Origin: Flagellimonas sp. 389
Lineage (GTDB): Bacteria; Bacteroidota; Bacteroidia; Flavobacteriales; Flavobacteriaceae
Reading direction: 5' to 3'
Assembly (NCBI RefSeq): GCF_018449435.1
Contig: NZ_JAHCMU010000006.1
Span: forward strand, 1-64,000
DNA: 64,000 bases
Positions within the stretch are counted from its first letter, which is position 1, and every line of letters starts with the position of its first letter. The notes beneath the pieces are model-generated. The model was not told the origin of the DNA. It did not search any database and saw nothing but the letters and a program-made list of their open reading frames with translations. Both the position numbers and the translations under genes were made by a program. Positions 7,653 through 17,500 of the stretch are shown here, piece by piece.

Positions 7653-9110
7653 ATGTCCACAGCTACTGGTAAACAATATGCCTTTGAAAATATTCCTTCC
7701 ATAAAGGCAAAAACCTTGAGGATCAATTTAAATTCCAATATCTACGGAACCTTTGCAGAAATTGGTGCCGGCCAAGAAACGGCCAGACAGTTCTTTAGGG
7801 CAGGTGGAGCTTCTGGAACCATTGCAAAGGCAATGAGTGCATATGACAAATCTTTTAGTGATGCAGTTTACGGTATTGAAGAAGACGGAAGGTATGTTAC
7901 ACAGTCTAGGCTAAAAAAAATGTTGGCCCACGAAATGCATCTTGTGGAAGAGCGTATTAGCCGGGAAAACAATCCAGATTATTTGTTCTTTTCTTTCGCC
8001 AATACTGTAGCTACCATCGATTTTTCCAAACGCTATAAAGGGCATGGATGGATTGGTATTCGGTTTCAACTAGACCCTAAGCAAAAGGAGTATGACGAAA
8101 TCGTCCTGCACATTCGGTTTAAACAAAACGAGGCAAGATTACAGCAGGAAACCTTAGGTACCTTAGGCGTAAATTTAATTTATGGCGCATTTTTTAAATA
8201 CAACAAACCAAAGAAGCTCTTAAAATACCTATACGATCATATTGACAAGGATACCATTGAAATTGATATGGTGAACTTTACGGGACCACATTTTAAAGAA
8301 GTTGATAACAGACTTATGAGTTTACAGCTCATCCGTAATGATATGACGGATGCCGTGATGTTCGGCCCTGATGGAAATAACCTTTTACCTGCATCGCTAC
8401 TTTACAAGAAAAATATCTTAGCGCTACGTGGGAGCTTTAGGCCGGTTACGAAGGTGAACATGGATATGTTCCAAAAATCGTATGATATTTTTATACGGGA
8501 ACAGACCGTTGAATATGAAAATACAATCGTGATTTTTGAAATAACCCTTTCCAACCTAAAAGCTTCGGGAGAGATTGACGAGCAAGATTTTATGGACAGG
8601 GCAGAACTGTTGAGTTCGCTTGGTCATACCGTGATGATCTCCAAGTTTCAGGAATATTATAAATTGGTGGAATACTTTAATAATTACACCAAGGCAAAGA
8701 TTGGACTAACGATGGGAGTCAACAATTTGGTCGACGTTTTTGATGAAAAATATTATCGTGATTTGAGCGGTGGTATTCTTGAAGCATTTGGAAAATTGTT
8801 CTTTAAAGACCTTAAAGTATATCTATACCCTATGAAGGACGTTAATACAGGACAGGTCATGACTAGCAATAATGTGAAGGTACACCCAAGGATGAAAGAG
8901 CTCTACAAATTCTTCAAGTACAATGGAAAGGTAATGGACATTATAGATTATGATCCAGATATTATGCATATCTTTTCTAGGGATGTCCTAAAACGAATTA
9001 TAAATGCTGAAGAAGGTTGGGAAGAAATGATTCCTGAAGGTATTGCAGATATTATAAAAGAAAAACGACTCTTTACACGGAAAGTTTTAAAGGAAAAAGA
9101 AGAAGCTTAA
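7653..9110 (+). CDS. Conserved flavobacterial protein of unknown function
   Basis: 485-aa soluble protein without signal peptide or membrane helices. It opens with a strongly patterned segment (FAEIGAGQETARQFF near 30-44, then GGASGTIAKAMSAYD), which looks like a conserved, functionally constrained region. Later parts include GHGWIGIRFQ, a helical C-terminal half, and VKVHPRMKELYKFFKYN. I could not assign a domain: there is no HxGH nucleotidyltransferase motif, no P-loop and no TonB features. It stands alone with its own promoter element and a strong terminator, as a single-gene unit. It is probably a housekeeping gene in this family. Confidence 0.75.
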   Translation: MSTATGKQYAFENIPSIKAKTLRINLNSNIYGTFAEIGAGQETARQFFRAGGASGTIAKAMSAYDKSFSDAVYGIEEDGRYVTQSRLKKMLAHEMHLVEERISRENNPDYLFFSFANTVATIDFSKRYKGHGWIGIRFQLDPKQKEYDEIVLHIRFKQNEARLQQETLGTLGVNLIYGAFFKYNKPKKLLKYLYDHIDKDTIEIDMVNFTGPHFKEVDNRLMSLQLIRNDMTDAVMFGPDGNNLLPASLLYKKNILALRGSFRPVTKVNMDMFQKSYDIFIREQTVEYENTIVIFEITLSNLKASGEIDEQDFMDRAELLSSLGHTVMISKFQEYYKLVEYFNNYTKAKIGLTMGVNNLVDVFDEKYYRDLSGGILEAFGKLFFKDLKVYLYPMKDVNTGQVMTSNNVKVHPRMKELYKFFKYNGKVMDIIDYDPDIMHIFSRDVLKRIINAEEGWEEMIPEGIADIIKEKRLFTRKVLKEKEEA

Positions 9111-9130
9111 AAGCTATCTTATTTGAAAAT

Positions 9131-9167
9131 AAAAAACGGCACTCCCAAAAAGGTTGTGCCGTTTTTA
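9131..9167. terminator. Strong bidirectional Rho-independent terminator
   Basis: AAAAACGGCAC (9132-9142) pairs perfectly with GTGCCGTTTTT (9156-9166). The A-run on one side and T-run on the other let it serve both the rightward gene ending at 9110 and the leftward gene ending at 9183. Confidence 0.9.
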
Positions 9168-9182
9168 CGTATTTGGCAGTGT

Positions 9183-9635
9183 TTAGTCCAAAAGCTGTGC
9201 TGCGTGATCTTTCGTTTTTACTTTTTCGATGACTTTTTCGATAACACCTTCGCCATCGATCACAAAAGTTGTTCTGTGCAATCCATCATATTCTTTGCCC
9301 ATAAATTTTTTCGGTCCCCATACACCAAACGTTTTTATTACGGTATGGTCTTCATCCGCCAATAATGGATAAGGGAAATCATATTTATTCTTGAAGTTCG
9401 CTTGCTTTTTTTCTGAATCTTCGCTTACACCCAGTATTTCCAATCCTTGTTCTTGTAAGAGTTGATAGTTATCCCTTAAGTTACAGGCTTCTGCGGTACA
9501 TCCTGGTGTATTTGCGCGCGGATAGAAAAAAATGGCCAATCGCTTTCCTTTGTAGTCACTAAGACTTATCGTGTTCCCGTCTTGGTCTTTTGAAGAAAAT
9601 TCAGGTACTTTATCCCCTACTTTTAACATATTCAT
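9183..9635 (-). CDS. bcp: Thioredoxin-dependent thiol peroxidase (Bcp-type peroxiredoxin)
   Basis: 150-aa cytoplasmic peroxiredoxin that reduces hydroperoxides using thioredoxin. The peroxidatic cysteine is in the motif YPRANTPGCTAEACNLRD (Cys46), with the resolving cysteine five residues on (Cys51), as in atypical 2-Cys Bcp/PrxQ enzymes. The conserved Arg in HRTTFVID is present. The length is normal for the family. The start ATG at 9635 has a second ATG two codons later. It is transcribed alone, toward the shared terminator at 9131-9167. Confidence 0.93.
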   Translation of the reverse strand: MNMLKVGDKVPEFSSKDQDGNTISLSDYKGKRLAIFFYPRANTPGCTAEACNLRDNYQLLQEQGLEILGVSEDSEKKQANFKNKYDFPYPLLADEDHTVIKTFGVWGPKKFMGKEYDGLHRTTFVIDGEGVIEKVIEKVKTKDHAAQLLD

Positions 9636-9690
9636 ATGTATTCAACTTTAAATTTATTGTTTAACTTATTTTTCATAAAATTAAACAAAA

Positions 9691-10353
9691 ATGACTAAAC
9701 AACAGAAAGTAAATTTCACAATTGATACATTGAATGAACTTTATCCCACAATTCCAGTACCTCTAGACCATAAAGACCCCTATACTTTATTGATCGCTGT
9801 ACTCTTATCTGCCCAAAGCACGGATATTCGTGTAAATAAGATAACCCCATTACTTTTTGAAAGGGCCGATAATCCGTATGCAATGGTTCGTCTTTCGGTT
9901 GATGAAATTAGAGATATTATAAGACCTGTAGGGCTCTCTCCTATGAAATCCAAAGGTATTCACGGACTTTCCAAAATTTTGATAGAAAAGTATAATGGAG
10001 AAGTCCCTAAGGAGATTGCGTTATTGGAAGAATTGCCTGCCGTTGGTCACAAAACTGCCAGTGTTGTCGTATCGCAAGCATTTGGGATTCCTGCTTTTCC
10101 TGTGGATACGCATATCCATAGACTTATGTACCGTTGGGGGTTCACCAATGGAAAAAATGTGGTACAAACTGAAAAAGACGCAAAACGCTTGTTCCCAAAA
10201 GCGTTGTGGAATCGATTACATTTACAGATTATATGGTATGGTCGTGAATATTCCCCAGCTAGGGGATGGAATCTGGAAAAGGATATCATCACGCGGACAA
10301 TTGGTCGTAAATTGGTGCTCAATGAATACTATAAAACCAAAAAGAGCCGCTAA
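9691..10353 (+). CDS. nth: Endonuclease III homologue without an iron-sulfur cluster
   Basis: 220-aa DNA glycosylase/AP lyase of base excision repair. The helix-hairpin-helix LPAVGHKTASVV contains the catalytic Lys121, and the catalytic Asp139 is in PVDTH. The family normally ends with Cys-x6-Cys-x2-Cys-x5-Cys binding a [4Fe-4S] cluster; here that region reads WYGREYSPARGWNLEKD and the whole protein contains no cysteine. The fold core and catalytic residues are intact, so it is probably active. Cluster-less Nth is likely a lineage trait rather than decay. The coding end runs into a perfect inverted repeat, with the stop codon in the hairpin loop. Confidence 0.92.
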   Translation: MTKQQKVNFTIDTLNELYPTIPVPLDHKDPYTLLIAVLLSAQSTDIRVNKITPLLFERADNPYAMVRLSVDEIRDIIRPVGLSPMKSKGIHGLSKILIEKYNGEVPKEIALLEELPAVGHKTASVVVSQAFGIPAFPVDTHIHRLMYRWGFTNGKNVVQTEKDAKRLFPKALWNRLHLQIIWYGREYSPARGWNLEKDIITRTIGRKLVLNEYYKTKKSR

Positions 10354-10372
10354 TTGCGGCTCTTTTTGGTTT
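10334..10372. terminator. Rho-independent terminator overlapping the nth stop codon
   Basis: A perfect 17-bp inverted repeat (10334-10350 and 10356-10372) has a 5-nt loop, TAATT, that contains the nth stop codon TAA (10351-10353). Flanking A- and T-runs make it usable in both directions, between nth and the leftward 47-aa ORF. Confidence 0.9.
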
Positions 10373-10384
10373 AAGTATCACGTA

Positions 10385-10528
10385 CTAATTTAACGTAATC
10401 TCAAATTTGTAATTTTTACAATCGACTACATCAATTGATTTAGAATAGCTAAGCAAGAAATTGATGGTTTCTCTTGTAGCTTTTACCGTTTTAACGGTTT
10501 CTTGTTCTTCAGAGTAAATGTTTTCCAT
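10385..10528 (-). CDS. 47-aa conserved-looking small protein
   Basis: An ORF starting at ATG 10528 encodes 47 residues, beginning MENIYSEEQETVKTVK and ending in KFEITLN. It is acidic at the N-terminus, has one cysteine (Cys37), and has no signal peptide or membrane helix. It lies downstream of the ECF sigma factor gene in the same direction (gap 72 bp) and ends just before the bidirectional terminator, as a real gene would. I recall similar short ORFs beside this sigma factor in other flavobacteria, but function is unknown. A regulatory partnership with the sigma factor is only a guess. Confidence 0.65.
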   Translation of the reverse strand: MENIYSEEQETVKTVKATRETINFLLSYSKSIDVVDCKNYKFEITLN

Positions 10529-10600
10529 ATTCTAGCATTAATGTTACAATTAGATAACGCCGCTAAAATGGAAATATTGCTATGTTCGACCTAATGCAGA

Positions 10601-11182
10601 TTAATTCGTTAAAACGATATTATTGCGTTCAACTATCTTCCTAAGGTTGATTAAAGCGTATCTCATTCTCCCTAAAGCTGTATTTATGCTTACCCCTGTG
10701 TTTTCAGAGATTTCCTTAAAGCTCATGTCTTTATAGATTCGCATGACCAAAACCTCTTTTTGATCTTCTGGCAGCTCATCTATCAATAGTGAAAGGTCAC
10801 TATCTATTTGATTTTTGATAAGTTGCTTTTCCGCGTTCAGCTTATCATCATGAATGACCGAGAAAATGTTGAAGTCATCGCTTCCTTCGAACTTGGGCAT
10901 TCTTTTGTTTTTACGAAAATGGTCTATGATAAGGTTGTGTGCAATTCGCATGACCCAAGGTAAAAATTTGCCTTCTTCGCTGTAAGAACCTCTTTTAAGT
11001 GTTTTAATCACCTTAATGAAAGTATCTTGAAAGATGTCTTCCGCAACATCTCTGTCCATTACTTTAGAATAAATAAAACTTGAGATTCTCTGGTTATGGC
11101 GGTTGATAAGGATTTCTAAAGCTTTCTCGTCTCCAGAAATATAGTTTTTTACTAATATTGAGTCATCAATCTGTAGTTCCAT
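10601..11182 (-). CDS. RNA polymerase ECF-type sigma factor
   Basis: 193-aa sigma-70 family factor of the extracytoplasmic-function type. Region 2 spans about 25-95: the core-binding part contains AEDIFQDTFIKVI, and the -10-recognition part contains FLPWVMRIAHNLIIDHFRK. Region 4 spans about 135-188 with the helix-turn-helix MSFKEISENTGVSINTALGR. No anti-sigma factor gene is adjacent, so it is not the FecI/FecR type. It may be the constitutive, stand-alone ECF factor found in flavobacteria. A TATATTTG element on the minus strand at 11306 leaves a leader of about 120 nt. Confidence 0.92.
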   Translation of the reverse strand: MELQIDDSILVKNYISGDEKALEILINRHNQRISSFIYSKVMDRDVAEDIFQDTFIKVIKTLKRGSYSEEGKFLPWVMRIAHNLIIDHFRKNKRMPKFEGSDDFNIFSVIHDDKLNAEKQLIKNQIDSDLSLLIDELPEDQKEVLVMRIYKDMSFKEISENTGVSINTALGRMRYALINLRKIVERNNIVLTN

Positions 11183-11305
11183 ACAAATTACTTTTTTTGG
11201 TTAAACACACAGTCTCTCCCTTAATAAAGAAGGACTTAGAGTTATTAGTTAATTATAAAAAAGTAATTATTTCTGTATAGGCCTATCAGCTTTTTAATTA
11301 CACAT

Positions 11306-11313
11306 CAAATATA
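11306..11313 (-). promoter_or_regulatory. -7 promoter element for the ECF sigma factor
   Basis: On the minus strand TATATTTG matches TAnnTTTG. It lies 123 bp before the sigma-factor ATG, implying a long leader. No -33 TTG is seen at the right spacing. Confidence 0.45.
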
Positions 11314-11405
11314 GAAAAACAGTCTGCCCGTGAAAAAACTATGTTGTGATCTGGGCATTTTTAGATGTTAACTGATACAATATACGTATTAAGTGTGGTG
11401 TAGCG

Positions 11406-11413
11406 TATCTTTG
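11406..11413 (+). promoter_or_regulatory. -7 promoter element for uvrA
   Basis: TATCTTTG matches TAnnTTTG and lies 18 bp upstream of the uvrA ATG at 11432. No LexA-like palindrome is evident nearby. Confidence 0.65.
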
Positions 11414-11431
11414 AAACTCAAATTTTAACAT

Positions 11432-14209
11432 ATGGCCATTATCAATAACGTTGATCCAAAAGAGAATATTATCATAAAAGGCGCCAAACTACACAATCTA
11501 AAGAATATTGATGTGGTCATCCCAAGAAATAAGCTCGTGGTCATTACCGGGCTCTCCGGTTCCGGTAAGTCTAGCCTTGCTTTTGATACCTTATATGCAG
11601 AAGGACAGCGCCGTTATGTTGAGAGTCTTTCTTCTTATGCCCGCCAATTTTTAGGGAAACTGGATAAACCCAAAGTAGACTATATAAAAGGTATAGCACC
11701 GGCCATAGCCATAGAGCAAAAAGTAAATTCCACTAATCCAAGATCCACTGTAGGTACAACAACGGAGATATATGATTATCTAAAACTACTCTATGCCCGT
11801 ATTGGAAAAACAATATCACCTGCCTCGGGAGACGAAGTGAAAAAGGACACAGTAACCGATGTTATCGATTTTATCAAGTCGTTAGAAATAGATAGTAAGT
11901 TATTGCTCTTAGCACCTATTACTATAAAGGAAGAAAGGGAACCGCTTAAATCGCTACAGCTTTTTTCCCAACAAGGTTATGCACGTATTAAATATAAAGG
12001 AGAAGTTTTACGAATAGACAATGTTCCTGAGGATATTGGCAGAAACTTTGATTTGGTAGTGGATAGAATTATTGTCAAGGACGATGAAGATTTTTATAAC
12101 CGTTTGGGCAATGCAGTGGACAATGCATTTTTTGAAGGAAATGGACAGTGCACCATTGAAAACTTAAGAAATGAAGAAACCACAACGTTCAGCAATCAAT
12201 TTGAATTGGACGGAATGAAATTTCTTGAACCCAATGTACACCTTTTTAGTTTCAATAATCCTTATGGCGCCTGTCCAAAATGTGAAGGGTATGGTGATGT
12301 AATCGGAATAGATGAGGATTTGGTCGTTCCCAACACAGCGCTATCCATTTTTGAAAATGCTGTTTTTCCGTGGCGTGGGGAAAGTATGGGATGGTACCGT
12401 GACCAATTGGTCAATGAAGCCTATAAGTTTGATTTCCCTATCCATAAACCTTGGTTTGAACTTTCTGAAAAGCAAAAACAATTGGTCTGGGACGGTAATG
12501 AACACTTTATAGGTATCCATAAATTCTTTCAACAGCTCGAAGAGAAAAGTTATAAAATACAGAACAGGGTAATGCTATCGCGCTACAGGGGCAAGACCAA
12601 ATGTCCTATCTGTAAAGGGAAACGACTTAGGCCAGAAGCTGACTATGTTAAGGTAGGAGGACATTCCATATCAGATTTGATTGAATTGCCCATAAAAAAG
12701 CTTATTCCATTTTTTGAAGATTTACAGCTTTCCGAGCACGATAGCACCATTGCAAAAAGATTGCTGAAAGAAATTACGACCCGTCTTGACTTCCTCAGCA
12801 AAGTAGGTTTAAGCTATTTGACCTTAAATAGAAAATCCAATACATTATCAGGTGGTGAAAGTCAACGCATCAATCTTGCTACCTCATTGGGAAGTAGTTT
12901 GGTAGGTTCCATGTATATTTTGGATGAGCCCAGTATTGGACTACATCCAAAGGATACCGAAAATTTGATTGATGTCCTGTTGTCCCTTCGAGATTTAGGG
13001 AACACGGTGATAGTCGTTGAACATGATGAAGATATCATGAAAGCTGCGGATGAAGTTATCGATATAGGACCAGAAGCGGGTACATTGGGCGGTCATGTAG
13101 TGGCTACAGGAAGTTTAGAAGAAATATTGACAGCTAATTCCCTAACGGCAGATTATCTAAATGGCAACAAAGAAATTGCCGTGCCAAGCGAACGCAGAAA
13201 TTCTAAATATTACATACAGATCAAAGGAGCTCGGGAAAACAATTTGAAGAATATAGATGTTACGTTTCCTTTAAATGTACTTACCGTAGTCACGGGAGTT
13301 TCGGGCAGTGGCAAAAGTACCTTGGTCAAGAAAATAGTATATCCAACCATTCTTAAAGAAGTGGGTGGCTATGGAGAAAAAGCAGGTCAGTTTACTAAAG
13401 TAGAAGGCAAATACAGTCATATAAAACATGTGGAGTTCGTTGACCAAAATCCTATAGGCCGTTCCTCTAGGTCAAACCCGGTTACCTATATAAAGGCTTA
13501 CGATGACATTCGAACTCTTTTTTCATCGCAAAAACTCAGCAAGCTAAGAGGGTATCAACCCAAACATTTTTCCTTTAATGTGGATGGGGGACGTTGTGAA
13601 AAATGTAAAGGTGAAGGAGAGATAACCGTGGAAATGCAGTTTATGGCCGATGTCCATCTCGAATGCGATGTATGTAACGGCAAACGTTTTAAAAAAGATG
13701 TACTAGAAGTACAATTTGAAGGAAAAAATATAGATGACATCTTGAACTTGACCATAGATGAGGCTATTGAACATTTTAAAAACTATTCACAAAACAAAAT
13801 TGTAACCAAATTACAACCATTGCAGGACGTTGGCCTAGGCTACGTTACTTTGGGTCAGTCCTCCTCTACCCTTTCCGGTGGTGAAGCGCAACGAATAAAA
13901 CTGGCTTCATTTCTGGGGAAGGGAAATACCAAAGAGAAAGCACTCTTTATTTTTGATGAACCCACTACGGGACTTCATTTCCATGATATTAAAAAGCTAT
14001 TAAAATCTTTTGATGAACTTATTGCAAAGGGACACTCCATCATTGTTATAGAGCATAATATAGAGCTCATTAAATGTGCAGATTACATTATTGACCTAGG
14101 TCCAGAAGGTGGTGAAAATGGTGGACACCTAATTGCTGAAGGTACACCTGAAGAAATAATTCAAAATAGGAAATCCTTTACTGCAGAATATCTTACTGGA
14201 AAGCTTTAG
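11432..14209 (+). CDS. uvrA: Excinuclease ABC subunit A, variant with reduced first zinc module
   Basis: 925-aa damage-recognition ATPase of nucleotide excision repair. It has two ABC modules: Walker [10 protein letters not shown] (40-48) with signature LSGGESQR, and Walker [10 protein letters not shown] with LSGGEAQR. Zinc modules: [10 protein letters not shown] in the insertion domain, and the C-terminal CEKCKGEGE...CDVCNGKR finger. In the first finger only the second cysteine pair ([11 protein letters not shown]) is kept; the preceding pair, normally CPxC before the LFSFNNP motif, is replaced by a [12 protein letters not shown] segment. The protein is slightly shorter than E. coli UvrA (940 aa). 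It may be one of two UvrA paralogues; only this one is in the window. Single gene with its own promoter element. Confidence 0.93.
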   Translation: MAIINNVDPKENIIIKGAKLHNLKNIDVVIPRNKLVVITGLSGSGKSSLAFDTLYAEGQRRYVESLSSYARQFLGKLDKPKVDYIKGIAPAIAIEQKVNSTNPRSTVGTTTEIYDYLKLLYARIGKTISPASGDEVKKDTVTDVIDFIKSLEIDSKLLLLAPITIKEEREPLKSLQLFSQQGYARIKYKGEVLRIDNVPEDIGRNFDLVVDRIIVKDDEDFYNRLGNAVDNAFFEGNGQCTIENLRNEETTTFSNQFELDGMKFLEPNVHLFSFNNPYGACPKCEGYGDVIGIDEDLVVPNTALSIFENAVFPWRGESMGWYRDQLVNEAYKFDFPIHKPWFELSEKQKQLVWDGNEHFIGIHKFFQQLEEKSYKIQNRVMLSRYRGKTKCPICKGKRLRPEADYVKVGGHSISDLIELPIKKLIPFFEDLQLSEHDSTIAKRLLKEITTRLDFLSKVGLSYLTLNRKSNTLSGGESQRINLATSLGSSLVGSMYILDEPSIGLHPKDTENLIDVLLSLRDLGNTVIVVEHDEDIMKAADEVIDIGPEAGTLGGHVVATGSLEEILTANSLTADYLNGNKEIAVPSERRNSKYYIQIKGARENNLKNIDVTFPLNVLTVVTGVSGSGKSTLVKKIVYPTILKEVGGYGEKAGQFTKVEGKYSHIKHVEFVDQNPIGRSSRSNPVTYIKAYDDIRTLFSSQKLSKLRGYQPKHFSFNVDGGRCEKCKGEGEITVEMQFMADVHLECDVCNGKRFKKDVLEVQFEGKNIDDILNLTIDEAIEHFKNYSQNKIVTKLQPLQDVGLGYVTLGQSSSTLSGGEAQRIKLASFLGKGNTKEKALFIFDEPTTGLHFHDIKKLLKSFDELIAKGHSIIVIEHNIELIKCADYIIDLGPEGGENGGHLIAEGTPEEIIQNRKSFTAEYLTGKL

Positions 14210-14596
14210 GGGTATCTTTTCATATTAAATTTTGATTTAATAGGATTAATTTCTAGTATTCCTTGCATGCGGATTTGCAAACAACAATACTGTAAGTATA
14301 AATTATAATTACAATAGGTATTTATCTACAAATCTAGTTTTAAGGCTTATTTTTTTCTTCCCGGATATATCATCCGTCAAATCAAACGCTACATCCGTCC
14401 ATTCAAATAGCCTATTCAAAAATCCTTGCCTATTTGAGACTGATTTTTCGTGGATATTTGCACACAATTGTACAAGACGTCCAATTACATGCAAAATATC
14501 ATGATTGCCAGCAAGTTATATACGCTTGCCTAAGTATAAGTTTTTTAATGAACCTACAACCTAATTATTCTATCCCATCGCTAAAATATTCCAACC
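14210..14596. other. Gene-free interval between uvrA and the T9SS adhesin
   Basis: 387 bp with no convincing ORF, RNA or terminator. It is AT-rich. The word CATCCGTC occurs twice, 21 bp apart (14371 and 14392), and also appears in the heptad-patterned DNA near 200 and 1983. A GATATTTG one mismatch from the -7 consensus lies near 14453. It probably holds the promoter of the adhesin operon. Confidence 0.6.
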
Positions 14597-17500
14597 ATGC
14601 CCTTTATGAACTATTGCAAAGTAAAAAATAGAATTTCTTTTTTCTTAGTTATAATATTACCCGTTTTCATTTTTAGTGTAAATGCCAATATATGGTCATC
14701 TCATGAAAACAATTTCTCCCATAGCGAAGAAAGTAACAATGAACTCAACAGCATGAACAACATGTTTGTACCGGGTATTGGTCTTATAAAAACCGGGGCC
14801 GTTACCGATTTCGACGAAATCCTCTGCGGTCAAATTGTTTTTACCTATACCGTGACCAACGAAAGTACTGCCGGTGAGATACTCGAGAACATTGAGATCA
14901 CAGATACAGATCTTGGTGATATTATTCTTAACGGATCTCCTGTATCTGGTGATGTGAACAATAACACCCTTCTAGATCCCGGTGAAACATGGATATATAA
15001 TTCTTTCTATGAGACAACGCAGGTAGATATAGATAATGGTTCTTTTGGAGACCAACCTGCAAATGTTACTTCAAATCCAGTTGGCCAACCTTTAGTGAGT
15101 GTGGACGATGTATCCGATCCAATTGATGTTGCAGGGAGCAATCCAACTATAATAGATCTAACGGCTTGTCAGCCAAGAATTGCGGTTATAAAAACTGGGA
15201 GTATTTCCAATGACCCTGCTGGAGGATTGGACTGTAATTTTATCGATTATCAGTTTGAAGTCACTAATGAAGGTAGTCAAATTCTAGAAAATGTGGTTCT
15301 TAATGATCCGCTATTGGGTGGGGATTTACCCGGTCCCGATTCAGGTGATGACAATAATGATACTTTCCTAGACCCTGATGAAACTTGGATTTATGTCGCA
15401 GATTATGTTACAACACCCGAGGATATAAACGATGGGTTTGTGGAAAATCAGGCTACCGCTACTGCTGATGTTCAGGGAACGGTCAACACGGTCAACGACC
15501 TGTCTGATAATGATAGTGTATTGGAAGATGATCCTACAATAACCGACCTGAGTTCCTGCGGTGAGTCTGGTCCTGGTATAGGTCTTGTAAAAGATGGCAA
15601 TCCAATAGACTTTGATGGTGACGGCTGTATCGAGAGTATTCTGTATACCTTCACCGTGACCAATCTGGGCGATATTGATTTGGACGAGGTACACTTGGAA
15701 GATCCTCTGTTCGGTGGGCCCATACCCGGACCCGACTCGGAGAGCATTGCAGAAAACAACATACTACAAGTGGGCGAGGTTTGGATATACACAGCGCTAT
15801 ACGCCATCACACAGGACGATATCGATGCCGCTGTGGTAATCAACCAGGCCACCGTATCTGCAGAGTCCGTGGGAACGGACGAACAGGTCGCCGACCAGTC
15901 TGATGACGACAGTAACTTTGAAAATCAGCCTACAAGGACAGAAGTTCCCGACGATTCCTGTACCGAAGGAGGGCCTCGTATAGGTCTTGTAAAAAATGGC
16001 AATCCAATAGACTTTGATGGTGACGGCTGTATCGAGAGTATCCTGTACACCTTCACCGTGACCAACTTGGGCAATATCGATTTGGACGAGGTACACTTGG
16101 AAGATCCTCTGCTCGGTGGGCCCATACCCGGACCCGACTCGGAGAGTATCGCCGAGAACAATGTACTGCAGGTCGGAGAAATATGGATCTACACCGCACT
16201 CTATGCAATCACACAGGACGACATCGATGCCACAATTGTGGTCAACCAGGCTACCGTATCAGCAGAACCCGTAGGAGCCGACGAACAGGTCGTGGACCAG
16301 TCCGATGACGACAGTAACTTCGAGGACGACCCCACAAGGACACAGGTGCCAGATGATGCCTGTACCGAAGGAGGGCCTCGTATAGGTCTTGTAAAAAATG
16401 GCAATCCAATAGATTTTGATGGTGACGGCTGTATCGAGAGTATCCTGTACACCTTCACCGTGACCAACTTGGGCAATATCGATTTGGACGAGGTACACTT
16501 GGAAGATCCCCTGCTCGGTGGGCCCATACCCGGACCCGACTCGGAGAGTATCGCCGAGAACAATGTACTGCAGGTCGGAGAAATATGGATATACACCGCA
16601 CTCTATGCAATCACACAGGACGACATCGATGCTACAATTGTGGTTAACCAAGCCACCGTATCGGCAGAGCCCGTGGGAGCCGACGAACAGGTCGTGGACC
16701 AGTCCGATGACGACAGTAACTTCGAGGACAGCCCCACAAGGACTCAGGTGCCAGATGATGCCTGTACCGAAGGAGGGCCCGGCATAGGGCTTATCAAGAC
16801 CGGTGAACTGGTCGATATTGATAATGATGGCTGTATTGAAAGTATACGCTACACATTCACCGTGACCAATCTGGGTGATTTCAATCTGGACGAGGTCCTG
16901 CTCGAAGATTCCCTGTTCGGTGGGGCAATTCCAGGGCCAGTCTCCGAGAGTATTACCGAGAACAACATACTACAGGTGGACGAGATATGGACCTATACAG
17001 CACTATACGCCATTAAACAGGCCGACATAGATGCCACAATTGTGGTCAATCAGGCCATCGTATCGGCAGAGCCTGTTGGCTTTGATATTAATGTTTTCGA
17101 TTTATCTGATGACGATAGCAACTTTGAGAACTCCCCAACCAGAACCGAGGTACCTGATGATTCTTGCCCTGGTGATGACGGTGGAACACCGCTGTTCGGT
17201 ATTGCCATGATCAAAACAGGAGAAGGACTGGATATTGATAACGACGGCTGCGATGATAGTATAAGGTATGATTTTACCGTAATCAATTCAGGGAGTATCA
17301 ACTTAGAAAATGTGGAGATAAATGATGAACTCTTTGAGGGACAGATAAACGGATTGGTAGTGAGCGAAGAGACTGAAGATGGTATCCTACAACCGGGAGA
17401 AGAATGGCAGTACACTGCAATCTACAATGTAACACAGGAAGATATAGATGGGATTTTCGTTGACAACCAAGCTTCAATCGCTGCCAACTTAATAGAATTG

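Noticed and set aside
9995..10393. Second ORF overlapping nth in another frame
   Set aside because: nth carries the helix-hairpin-helix and catalytic residues; the other frame gives a basic, cysteine-rich nonsense-like translation.
14434..14631. 65-aa ORF upstream of the adhesin
   Set aside because: It runs into the adhesin start in another frame, has no recognisable features and no promoter of its own.
15569..16774. Repeat array as mobile element or CRISPR
   Set aside because: The units are coding, in frame, and equal one protein domain each; no transposase or spacer structure.
16518..16787. Alternative-frame ORFs in the adhesin repeats (also several minus-strand ones)
   Set aside because: They repeat with the 402-bp unit simply because the DNA does; the main frame has signal peptide, domains and sorting sequence.
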